A stretch of DNA of 64,000 nucleotides from Antedon mediterranea (Eukaryota > Echinodermata > Crinoidea > Comatulida > Antedonidae). The DNA lies in the NCBI RefSeq assembly GCF_964355755.1, contig NC_092678.1, positions 8,158,922-8,222,921 of the forward strand, given 5' to 3'. This document shows, piece by piece, positions 12,201-23,500 of this stretch. Positions within the stretch are counted from its first letter, which is position 1. Every line of letters starts with the position of its first letter. A model generated the notes under the pieces. The model was given only the letters and a program-made list of their open reading frames with translations. It was not told the origin of the DNA and ran no database searches. The position numbers and the translations under genes were made by a program.

Positions 12201-15200
12201 GCTATAAAGTAGTGTTTGTAAAAGTTATTGAAGGATTGATTTCATTGGTCGGCTTGTCTGTCAAGACATTTTTTTTAAAGTAAAATCTGCGATCTGTCAC
12301 ATATCGACTACTGTTGTTCGCTTTGGGGTTCCAAAGGTAATTGCATATTCTCTCGTATCCAACATTTGCGGAACCGTGCTTTTCGAATCATTCTTAACTG
12401 CCATCCTCATATCCGTTCTTCTTTTCCACTCTTAACTTAATGTTTATAGCAGAATTTGTCTTCTACTTGGTTGTCTTGCTTTCAAAGCAGTCACTGGTTC
12501 TTCCTCAACCGTTTAAAAAACCCATATTACCCGTCAAAGTATGTGTACTCGATCAGTTACTATGGGCCATTTTTTTGTTCCTAAACCTGAACTTCAAAAT
12601 TTGTTTTTTATTACAGAGTCACTTTCTTTCTCAATTCTCTCCCCTTTAGTTACAATATATCTTATTTTGAAATTTTGATACTGTATGCATAAAAGACTTT
12701 TAATACATGTATGTACTACTAAAATGAAGGATTATAATAGGCCTACTCTTTGCTAAAATGTAACGACAAATGTCGATACAAGAAGACACCACTGATCTGA
12801 ACCTTGGTTTGAGAGAAACATGACAGGAAATTGTTGACGTTTTTAAAGGGTAAAATGAAAGAGAACGCATAACTTACTGCACTGAGGAGTATTGCCTGAC
12901 CATTCACCGTTGAATTTGCACAATCTTGATTTTACATCTGGCTTAGAAAAAATGTAATTCTCTTCACATGTATAAGATACAACACCTCCAAACGTAAAGT
13001 TGGTTGCATATAGAAAACCATGTTCTGGGATATCAGGTATTCCGCATTCGACAGGGTCTAATAAGGAAAGGCAAGAGAAAAATTTATTATGCATATTATT
13101 CTCTTTAATTTACATATCCGTCTATTTTTAAAGCTTTCTTACTAAATTAATGTTTTCCGTTAATTACCCGTATGGTACGCAAATAATATTGAATTTTGTT
13201 GGATTAAAAAGTTTGTATATGCTGCAGAAAAAAAAGCCTGTAACATTTTTTCTTAATTAATTTATTTTTATACAATTTATTTATTATGCCCAATTCTGGT
13301 GTTCCACGGCCAGTGAATAAAATAACCCCGGTATAATTACTTTAGGAATATACCATAACAAACTATGTATAATATTTTTCTATATTAGATTAAAGTTTAC
13401 AGATAAAAAGGGATATGGCTGGAATATAATATATATAATAAACCTAAATCAATTTTTATCCATTTATCAGTTACGTGTGCTCTAGTTCTTTTAAAATTTT
13501 CTCACGAAAGAACTCTAGTCCCAACGACTTATATAACGTCTGTTTATGACGTGTTCTTAAAGTGTGTATGTTTTTCTTTGATCACGTATAATATTAGAGG
13601 GCATTGACAGTTATTGAATTCCGTTTTGGAAATCTTTGGCAAAACGCCTAAAAAAGCATATATATGTTAATAATGGACATTGTATACCCACCGCATATTG
13701 GACTTGTTTGTGTCCACTGTCTATCGGGTCCGCATAGCCTCTCGCCAGGTCCTCTTAGGGTGTAACCTCTGTTACATGTGTAGGTGGCTCGAGATCCCTC
13801 TAGTTGTACCGCTTCATCGTCGTCTAAGGCAACGCTCCCGTATGTTGGACGTTTTGGCCTGTCACACTTTGCAACTAAAAGTATAGGCCTTATTTTTTTA
13901 TTTCTTACATTTGCACGGGATGGATGTCGACGACATTTTATTGACACGGAAGGTCGATCATAAATAAACTCTCGATAAAAAAAACTTACTATATTATATA
14001 TATACCAAGCTTATTATCTTGACATATTTACAAAACACATTTAGGCCTAAATGGGATCATAATTTTGTGTAATTTAATGTGGAATATATATAATTTGTTT
14101 AATATACAATAAACAAAAGTATTGTAAAAGAGTCAATAATTATATATTAATATATAGGGCCTAGATTTCCCCCCGTTTTTTTTACAAAAAAAAAAAAGAA
14201 AATGTGCAAATGTCAAAGATTTAAGAAAAGAAAATATAAATTGTAATATATATTTTTTACCACAAACGGGAGGAACTCCTGACCAGGTACCATCTTGTTT
14301 ACAATCGATTCTATCCAAGCCGCTTATTTGATACCCGTTCAAACAATCATACAAAATGCTTCTAACAACGGATGTTCCAGGAACTGACGTTACGATTGCT
14401 AGGCCGCCATTTGGTGTCTCTAATGCTTCACATATGGGCTCTACAATATAACAGGACAATAGCCTCAGTCTACTTGAAAGTTAACTCATTTGTTAAAAGT
14501 GAAACTAAGAAATTTTAGGCAAAATTCCCTCAAACTAGTTTCGAAACATATTTTCCAATGATTCATAGAAACAGTCGGGATAATATTGATAATTGATGAG
14601 AACAACATGAGAACATTATGGGATAATTTGTGACGTCTATGAAAGTGACCTACAGTTATATTGTAAAGTGTTATTCTCAGTAAGAGGGTATTTGCCTTTT
14701 ACTCCCAAAACTTCATGTTCTTCTCCATTTCAGTCAATATTAGTAATTTTTGACTCAATTAGTACTCGCGTACTGTAATGTAATTCAGTAATTCAATGAG
14801 GCATACAAAACAAGAAATAACTCAAAACAAGTATCAAGGCTAAAAAGACCACAACACATTAGACCTAATGTAATTCAATAGTTAAAGTGACAAATATCTA
14901 GAAAAGACATGATTATGAGGTCTTACCACATTTAGGAAGATCACCAATCCAGTCTCCATTAAAATCACAAAGAAGTCTGGAAGATCCAATCAATTGATAG
15001 TTCTGGTTACACATGATGGTCACAGAACTTCCACCGATGAATTGTTGCAGTGATTTTTCAAGCCTAGCATTTGGTGGCACAGAAGGATATGGGCAGTACA
15101 CTGTAAGCAAAAAGCGGTCAAGATCATCGTCAATTTCCAGCAATTTAAAGACAATGTTTAATTATCGCCGTTACAATAAATTGCCTTTGTCCACTTACCG

Positions 15201-17376
15201 CTGTCAGGCAGTACAATACAAATGTTTTATATTTATTATCATTAATTATCGTTTTATTGATTGTGTAGTATAATATGAGGAGTTCTGAGTTTTTCCATTT
15301 ACCTGGTTTTCGTCTTTCGCACTTATCACCTTCAAAACGATCTGAACACATGCAGGTTCCGTTACTATTGCACTCTCCATTGTTCTGGCAGTGACAAACT
15401 TTAGACATGAATTAAAATAAATAGTATAACATATTTTATTGTTGGTTAAAACTTGAATTTAGCTAAAACTTGTAATTTGAATCTATGGAACTCATTACAG
15501 TATTATAAACAATGAATAATTAATTATGAAAACAAAAATAAAAACAATGTGACCTTTCTTTCTTTCGTTCTTAAAAAATGAAGACCTACTTACTCATGTC
15601 ACACCACTTTCCATATCGATCGGAAGGACAACTGACACAACTATCAACGTTATTGTCGCAGGTTTGGCAGTATTGATACTGGGCGCATTGAGCGACAAAA
15701 TCTAAATCTTCGTTACATTCTTTGCAATATGGCCGCCAGCGATAAAAATACGTGCACCTGTTTGTTTCAGAAAAAAATATCGTTTGAAATAATATCGTAC
15801 GGTATTATATAATATAATATATAGCCCTATATAATATATAGGTGCAGGTGTTCTATATAATATAGAACACCTGCATTAAAACTGTTGAATATTACGGTGG
15901 CATTCCGCATGGATTTATTTTGTAGAAATCTAGATCTAGATTTGTCAACAATCTTCGAAACATAAATTTGATGTTTTTTAAACGTATGTAGCAGGTACAA
16001 CAGAGAATGATGAGATTCAAAGATAACTCTCCGAGTTGGATCGACATCATCACCTTCATCGATAATGTTGGGCCATTATTTTAATCGGTTCGGCTATTAT
16101 AGTTTAGTCTTATATGATGGGAACATTAGCCCCATAGCAGATGACTTGCGTGCATCTATTTTGTGTGTCTTTCAATCTGTTGATTTCATTGCGTTGCGTG
16201 TTAGTGGGAACTAAGTTTTAAACAACCAAGAGAAACAATATTGTAATCTAAATTATGTATTGTCCCCCAAAAACATGAAAAATTAAGATTAATATTTAAT
16301 AAAATCTGCAGAGCAGATGACTTGCGTGCATCTGTTTTGTGTATCTTTTCAATCAGTTTTGTTTGTATCTGAACATTAACATTAAAATTGTCATTTCTAT
16401 AACATATTTAATATACAAAATCCGATCATTTTGTGAACATTACTATATTTGGAAAAAGTTGGGTTTTTAAGAGTTTCAAAAAAGTTGTCACTGACAGTGA
16501 GCAAGTTGTTTTAGTAAGGTTAGTTTTGTTCATAATTGTAAAGAATTTTAAATAAGATAAATATAAGAAATTGTCTACCTTTCGTAACTCATAGAGAAAG
16601 TTCTTTCCGTTTCTCCGCACGTGCAGTAGTTTCTACCATCGTCGCATCCAGTAGGTATACCAATAGCCTGGATGCATTCCAATAACGCTACTACAACACA
16701 AACGGCAAACAGAGTTGCTGTTGGAAAAAATAATGCCAATACTATTTTTTTTCTCCAAAGAAACTTTAAAAACATCAGGTTTACATCAACATATGCTGAG
16801 TTCACACTAGAACGCAACGTAAAGATAGATGCAACTCAAGGATTAACCAGCGACGGATCAACAGTCAAGTTAAGGCCAACTCAGACAGCGTCGTATGACG
16901 AAAATTAAACAAGTTTCTCGTGACGACCTAAAAACTACGTCCGACGCTAGAGGCCCTATATCAAAACAACTCGTCTCGTCGGGATTCAACTCAGACAGTA
17001 CCGACGAGTCAAACTTGCAGAAGTTATGAGGGCTGTCTGAGTTGGCCTTTACTTGCGTTGCGTCCTAGTGGCAACCAAGTAATGTACAGTGGAAACAATA
17101 ACATGAGATTTTTTAGAAAAATATTAATAGATAGTTTTTCGACATACTCTAATCCAACTTTTAAGTTAGTATAGATAAAAAGTGCGCAGCAAAACTAACA
17201 ACCTGGCTGACAATTTGTTACCGACTTGGTCAAAGTGAATGTATATGTGACATTAAAATAGCATTTTAACAAAAGAATATTTTTTCGGGAGAATGCATCT
17301 GTGAAGATAAAAAAAAATGTGTTTTAAAAGAAGAAATTTAAATAGTTTTAGACATACCTCTAACTGCAAATTTCAT
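9221..17376 (-). CDS. Limulus clotting factor C-like modular serine protease
   Basis: Fifteen exons on the minus strand: 17376-17358, 16717-16579, 15757-15594, 15398-15303, 15100-14927, 14440-14261, 13874-13692, 13057-12878, 12170-11973, 11859-11784, 11580-11330, 11182-10993, 10736-10652, 9996-9751, 9508-9221. All join in frame, giving 822 aa. Order: signal peptide (1-24); Cys-rich N-terminus (31-107) with CTYFYRWRPYC; EGF (108-139); CCP1-5 (140-444), one exon each; CCP6 (445-553), split by an intron and holding a Ser/Glu-rich insert; trypsin domain (554-822) with His612 (TAAHC), Asp663 (SDIA) and Ser766 (GDSGSP). Asp760 at the S1 base predicts Arg/Lys specificity. Predicted activation is Tyr565|Val566 (VVGG), an aromatic P1 as in factor C. 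The Cys-rich N-terminus and the insert in the last CCP are factor C hallmarks, but no LCCL or C-type lectin exon is seen. LPS or pathogen sensing is inferred by family only. Confidence 0.9.
10295..10510. repeat. TAG-rich low complexity and imperfect hairpin
   Basis: TAG triplet runs at 10308-10330 and 10467-10505 flank an AT-rich middle and an imperfect hairpin whose ends are GGGGTCTT and AAGACCCC (about 10420-10467). The block lies in the factor C-like intron between the exons 10736-10652 and 9996-9751. It appears non-coding. Confidence 0.5.
15843..15875. repeat. Perfect 33-bp palindrome
   Basis: Two 16-bp arms, the left one starting TGCAGGTGTTC, flank a single A. The palindrome lies in factor C-like intron 2 next to an imperfect AT-rich palindrome at about 15795-15840. 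It could extrude as a cruciform or be the remnant of a small insertion; no protein signal is present. Confidence 0.8.
16873..17048. repeat. MITE with AGGCCAACTCAGACAGC ends
   Basis: Perfect 17-bp terminal inverted repeats enclose 176 bp, flanked by the 3-bp direct repeat TTA (16870-16872 and 17049-17051), as for PIF/Harbinger-type insertions. It sits inside an older AGCTTGG-family copy (about 16796-17083), itself in intron 1 of the factor C-like gene. This is a clear case of one short element inserted in another. Confidence 0.75.
17135..17230 (-). repeat. Decayed tandem copy of the factor C-like promoter and first exon
   Basis: This stretch aligns with 17350-17440, the true first exon and upstream sequence. 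Shared blocks are GACATAC, AGTGCGC(A/C), ACAACCTG followed by ACAATTTGT or ACAAATTTGT, and ACCGACTT. The copy has lost the ATG and the TATATAAG, so it looks like a non-functional local duplication. Confidence 0.5.
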
Positions 17377-17432
17377 CGTTTGGTTTCGTTAATAAGTGCG
17401 CCAAAACAACAACCTGACAAATTTGTGACCGA

Positions 17433-17440
17433 CTTATATA
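17433..17440 (-). promoter_or_regulatory. Candidate TATA box of the factor C-like gene
   Basis: The minus strand reads TATATAAG here, 57 bp before the ATG at 17376. That spacing fits a start site about 30 bp downstream and a short 5' untranslated region. The same octamer precedes the properdin-like gene. Confidence 0.5.
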
Positions 17441-17710
17441 CTAACCACACAGTAAGTTAGTGTGTTATAAATTTAATCCGTACTTTCCACTCCAGTACTG
17501 AAGGAAGTTGTTCAGAATCAGAGAATAGAAGTGGGATAATATCATCCGGCGATTGTAAATATTTACATACCATGTTTCCTCAATTTGTGTGTGAAATAGC
17601 AACAGGTACAGACAGAAATTCCTCGTTTGAAACCTGTAAGCATAAGGATAAGTGTGAATATAGAGTATTTGTTTGGAAATGTATTGATTTATTTTTGATT
17701 TATAGTATTA

Positions 17711-18100
17711 AGGCCCATTACACTAGACGATAACGATCGACGATAAAATAAACAAATATGCCTTGTTCATACATACAACAGAAGAAATCTAACAAGTGTT
17801 TATTCTTGAACTATTTAGGAACGACATGCTTCCTTTTGATGAAAATGATATTTTCACACGTCCAATCAAATGACTTCAAGAGAAATAACATCGTGACAAT
17901 ACAACGATTTTTGTTTTGTTTTATTGATCATGGCGTCATTTGATTGGATTTTTAAAAATATTAGTTTTACCAAAAACAGCATAAATGAGTAATCTATAAT
18001 TCTAGAACAAAAACCTTTCTAAATTCTTTTGTTTTATGTAAGAAAAATGCATGCTTATCTATTTATCGTCGATCGTTATCGTCATAATGTAAATGGGCCT
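17711..18100. repeat. MITE with AGGCCCATT ends and TTA duplication
   Basis: Terminal inverted repeats begin AGGCCCATT and contain a shared GACGATAACGATCGACGATA block about 20 bp in from the tips. The 390-bp element is flanked by TTA on both sides (17708-17710 and 18101-18103). It is AT-rich inside with no coding capacity. The 3-bp duplication suggests mobilisation by a PIF/Harbinger-type transposase. Confidence 0.75.
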
Positions 18101-18103
18101 TTA

Positions 18104-20418
18104 AGTTGTGGACGGAAACCAGAAAAGAATCGAATAAAGATTCACAAAATAACCGTGCATGTTATGTGCAAACCTTTCCATAACCACCACCTCTGCATGG
18201 TTCAGTTTGGACAACAAGTATTTCATTCTCCATAATTATTGGGGAATTCGTTTTCAGTAGACCTATTGGTACGTCTGCACTGTAACTAAAGATTATAGGT
18301 ATATCTAGGATCTCCGAATCGGCTTGGAACCTCTTTTTATATAAAGTATAAAAAAGGTGGAAACCCATTTTATTGCGTCGGACAACACCGCGAACAACAC
18401 TCCCGAATGTGCCAAATGTACAGGGTCGTCTCCCGTAACTCTGACAATGTTCAGTTTTTGTAAGGCAGTAAACTGGTATTTCTAAGCCGTAGGCCTACTT
18501 ATCGATTTTAAAATCCGGACCACGCAAAGCCTGACGGGAAGAGTGGACAAAATATCGGTACAAATATGAACTATGATAAAAAATGATTTCCGATCAACTG
18601 GTTTGAAAAAAAAAACATGTCGGCAAACATTTGAATTATTCAGGTCCATACCTACGTCAGGACATCAGGACATTTCGTTATTTTATGGGGTGATGCTGAT
18701 TTATAGTTATTTAGTTAAAAACGAGGAATAATGGGTGTAATTATATTTCGAAAACATGAACCACAAGGTACGTCCCTGGTGCTTTAAATGCCAATACCTT
18801 TCTCTGGTCAATTAGGTTGCCTCTACTTATTCAGTTAGGCCTACATTAGTTTCGCTGATTGATCAATCTTGGGGTTTCCCCTTTATAACACACATGATGT
18901 CAAAGTTTAAAAAAGACGCAAGGAAGTAAGGAAATAGACAGACTACAATAATATAACGGTATCGGTTTCATTTAAAACAAATGGGGGTTTTATTGCTAAA
19001 ACCTTACTCGTGAACCTTACATGGATTTGGCATGGATAAGGGCCCTGGTTCAATTCCAGTATGTTGGCTATCATTGCTATGTGTCGTTTTAAATTCAACA
19101 TTGTTAATATCCCTGTACACATCTGGCTCGTGCACTAAACAACCCAGTCCATCTTTTGGAACAGTAGTGGGTACTGGTCCAGTCAGCCAAGATGGAATGA
19201 GCTCTGTTTAGTGGCAGCACTCATATCATCGACACGAAGGGGAGAAGAAAGTTCTTGCGTGTCGTCCACACCTGTGCGCAAAGACATTATCCCCGCACAT
19301 TACAGGTGTACCACGTGTATTGTATATACATGCGGTTATTGTGTTATTTTGAGTGGAAAATATTAACGCTCAGGTACATTAAAGATGTATTGTCCCTTGA
19401 AACACAAACAATGAAGGTCAAAATATTCTAAATTTAAATTAGCCATATCAATGTAATGTTAAAGTTATTTACTTTAAGTCGAAAATTCGAGCCAAAAATA
19501 ATAAGTTGACGTAATTTACAGGTAAATTAATTTGATTACACTTCGTCTGGAAAATCGTCGCGAACGAAAGTAAACAAAGATTTCAAACCACGAGTATGCA
19601 TTATGCATGATGCTAATTAGTTTACAACTCGTCACGGTTAAGAAGGTGTTTTCACACAGATCGCGAGGAAGTTTTATGATTATGCATACAGAGTAGACAA
19701 ACAAGCGCGTTGCATTATGAGATATGTTTTGATCAAAAACTTTGACAGGAAGTAAAAGTTATTTTTTGAACAAAAAAACGTCTGTATTTCAGTTAAATGA
19801 TTTTTTTTCCCCGACTAATTTTTGGTGAAAGTTAATAACTATTATGATACTTCAAAATGACCCACTTTTTTTCGAAATATTTATTTTTTTATTTTTTTGG
19901 AATTAGTCAAAGAGACAATACATCTTTAAGCTAAGCCAACAAAATACATATTAACTCATTTTTTTGATAGGCAGAAAATGTACAACTTCAGAGAGACCTG
20001 TGACCTACTCAAAAGAAATGGAAACAATATATCGATGATCTTGTTTATTAAACATCATAACAATAGAAGTATATAAATACAATTCTTAAATATATTTTGC
20101 ATTGCAATGTAAACTTATCACTTTCAATTTCTACTAACTGTACTTCCTTATTATCAATATCCTTTGTAGTGATTCTGTTCTACTGTATCTTGGCAAAATA
20201 CACAGTATCATGGACAAATTGTGTGTTACATTGTCACCTGTATCATAGGAACATCATCTAACACTGCATTTGATTCCCTTCCCTCAAACCAGGGAAAAGT
20301 AAAATTTAGTCTTCACCTCTTCTTACAAAATTGAGATGTGATGCTGTATTATGGAAATTGTCTAGGATACTGTGATAAAAATGGTCATATATCATAATAA
20401 AGTACAACTGGGATGAAT
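18104..20418. other. Intergenic DNA between factor C-like and SLC25A20
   Basis: No protein-coding similarity was found on either strand. The stretch is AT-rich with long T runs near 19800-19900. A GGTTCAATTCC motif near 19048 looks like a polymerase III B box, but no tRNA-like fold or matching A box is visible. Confidence 0.5.
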
Positions 20419-20424
20419 TTATTG
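20419..20424 (-). promoter_or_regulatory. Candidate polyadenylation signal, SLC25A20
   Basis: AATAAA on the minus strand, 165 bp beyond the stop codon at 20591-20589. It is the first canonical signal after the stop; motif-level inference. Confidence 0.4.
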
Positions 20425-20588
20425 CAAGAATTAAAATGTAGTTAATCAGGCTATACTCACAGGAATGAGATTATACCCTGAGATTTGATGAAAGATCGTA
20501 AATATAATCAAACCAAGGTCTTTCATTATTATTTTTCACTGATATTAATCCATATTTAGTGCATTCTAAAATAAGCCGTGTCAAAGTG

Positions 20589-23500
20589 TTATAGTGAAGG
20601 TGCCGCCCAGTTGAGGAATTTCATGGCGCATTCAAATCCACAGAAACAAGCCTGCAAAAAATAAAAATACAAATTATGAGTTTGACCGATCTTTTCCCTA
20701 ATGGCCAACAAAATAGAGGGCGTTACAGCAATTTATCTTGATTGTTTTATCATAGAGATAACTTAATAGAGGATAAACTGTGTGACAGTCAATGATATTA
20801 TATAGCCGAAGGCTAGATGGCAAACTGCAATGTTATTGCATTTCAAAAAGTGATTCTCCATGGAGAGGGAACTAACAAGATGGCGGCTGCAATCAACCAA
20901 TCAGATATGAAAGTGAGCCAAGTTCTTTGTACAATTATGTGGTATTACAGTTTTATTTCAATAAAGTGTTTGGTACCATTGGAAAGTTTATTTCTATCTC
21001 ATTATTTGAGTGTATATTGCATGTTATTCTGATTACAAACACCTTTGCTATGAGCTTTGAAAAACAGGTAAATTTATCTAAAATGGCTGGCGGTGAGGGG
21101 TACTTCCTTTATTGAATGCCTGGCGGTGAAAGTGTTAATGTATTATATTATTATTTTTTATATTAAATGTTTTGGAACAAATTTATGGCCGCCATCTTGT
21201 TGGTTCCCTCTCCTGTTGGAATCACTTTTCAGTCTGGAGTGCGCCCTCTAGCTTTCGGCTTATTACATCTCTCTGGTGACAGTGGAGTGCAATTATTTGA
21301 AGATAGAGTAAAAATAGAGGGTGCTACAACTATTTTTTAACTTTACAAATTGTCTGATCATAGAGATAACATTGTTATCTCTAATAACATAACTTATTAC
21401 AGAGTAAAGTAGGCCACAGTGGAGTGCAATCATTTGAAGTAAAATAGTGGGGACTACAACAAACTTGATAGTTTGGCCATGAGATAAAGCCTGTCCTTTC
21501 CTGTTGATATTAAATCACTGAGAGTTACACTGAGTCAACAAGATTCAACGATTGACAGGAAAAGGACTAAAAATCAACACAGATATTATTGAAAATTTAA
21601 GCTGACCAATCAAATGCTTTACAAATGATGTCATCATACAATCATCCAATTAACAAATCGATTGGAAAAGGTGGACATTAGGCAATTCTAGGTGATTCTA
21701 TGTTGATATAAAGTTTGCAGTACACTATGTATATTAGTTCTAAAAAGAACTGTTGAGTTTCTCAACGTTTCGATCACTATGCTTTGATCGTCCTCAGGAG
21801 TGAGTCTACACAATATTTGTATTTGCGAAATTAAATAGTATTTGAAAAAACCAAAACGTAACTTACCGCATTAGCAGGGAATGCCCTCAACATGACAGGA
21901 GTAAAACCCTTGTATAATGACATCACACCCTCCTTAGCAACCAATTCTTTAAAAACGTCTCGTAGTCCATTTGGATATTGACCAGCAGGAGCTAAGCATG
22001 AAAAAAAAAATTCACAGGAAAATGAAATACTGTATTGAGAGAATTTAACACAAAATCTCGATATAACAATTAAAAATATAAATCAAACTATTTGGTGCTT
22101 TCACAACAAATCTTAGGCATTAGCCTATATTGAAAACAATGAGCATACACTTTATAGGCATGGCAAAGATGGTGAAAGCGTTAGACAACATATTTTCACC
22201 TTTATTTAACAAACTAGGGCCTTAGAGAGAACCTAAAATAATACGTTTCAGGATTTTTTCCAAGATAATCGAAATAGTTAGGTCTGTGTAAGAAGTATAC
22301 AATAGCAAAGCTTTGTTCCCAACAATATACACAACAGCAATTATGGATGTCTTGTATGCAATATAAGAGCCAATTTAACCTTGATGCAAAATAGTGAGAA
22401 TTCACGGCAGCCAAAAATAAACTTGTAAATAGACAATACAAAATGTCTATTAAAAGCCAAGTCCAAACTATTTAAAAAATATAATTTGACTAAATATGCT
22501 TGCAACTTAAGCACTGAGTTCATGAGCAGGCTAAATACGGTGACAACCACTACTATAGGTTGTACACTTACCTGTTTGTAGTCTAGATTTAAGTGTATCA
22601 GGTGGTATTGCAACTGCCCAATTAAATATACCGGCCATTCCACCAGCAAATAAAACTCGACCAACACTTAGACTAGATGGACTGAAAAATAGTGGAAATA
22701 AAAATAAGTTTAATGAAAATATATAATCACTCATTTTTTGTGACATAACATTTTTTTATTATGTATATTCAGAACCCCAGTACACAAGATAAGATAATAA
22801 GATTTATAGAGCGCACGTATCCACAAAGTGCACAAGGCGCTTGAACAAACAAGATGCTATTTGGGGTGAATCCAGGGAAGGCTAACATAATAATATTTAA
22901 TACAGCACCACCCTTATTAAAGGAGGACACCATTTGGACCTAACAAAGTGTTCCTTTAATGGGGTTGTCTTGTGACCCTGAATAGGGTTGTCCCAAATGA
23001 TAGGTCCTACTGTAAAGCTCAATATATTTGCGCCTTTATTTTCCCTACTTTTGCGATTGAACAACGATCACGAAAAAAGGGCGCGCGAAAATCCCAACAA
23101 TGTTAGTTACAGTCAATCAGGCCAAGGCTTAAAGGTAAATTTTTATGAAATGTATAGTGTACTTGCTTGACGAATCCTTTGTCCATTAAATCATATAAGT
23201 TGTAATGTGTCCATAAATTAATTATTCTACGTGCGTATCAAACGGCAAAAAAACCATCGCCATCCTTTCCATATTTCCATCAGGCCGGCATCGCGTCCAT
23301 TGTTGTGTAGAAACAACAATAATTTGGTAGTCGAGTACATTACTTATGGGGGTGTTCACTATCTAAGAGCCTATTAAATATGTGTCTCATCCACTGTGTA
23401 GCCAAAGCATTTATTTATTTACATCCCTAAATTTACAATCGCATATTCTGTAATTTACTGAGACTATTTAAATGTTGTTTGATGTTCATCGTGGAGGCGA

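Noticed and set aside
12178-12877. Possible LCCL or C-type lectin exons between CCP4 and CCP5 of the factor C-like gene.
   Set aside because: No Cys pattern or motif of either domain was found, and the flanking exons join in phase without them.
19040-19065. tRNA gene suggested by GGTTCAATTCC.
   Set aside because: No acceptor, D or anticodon stem can be folded and no A box lies at the right distance.
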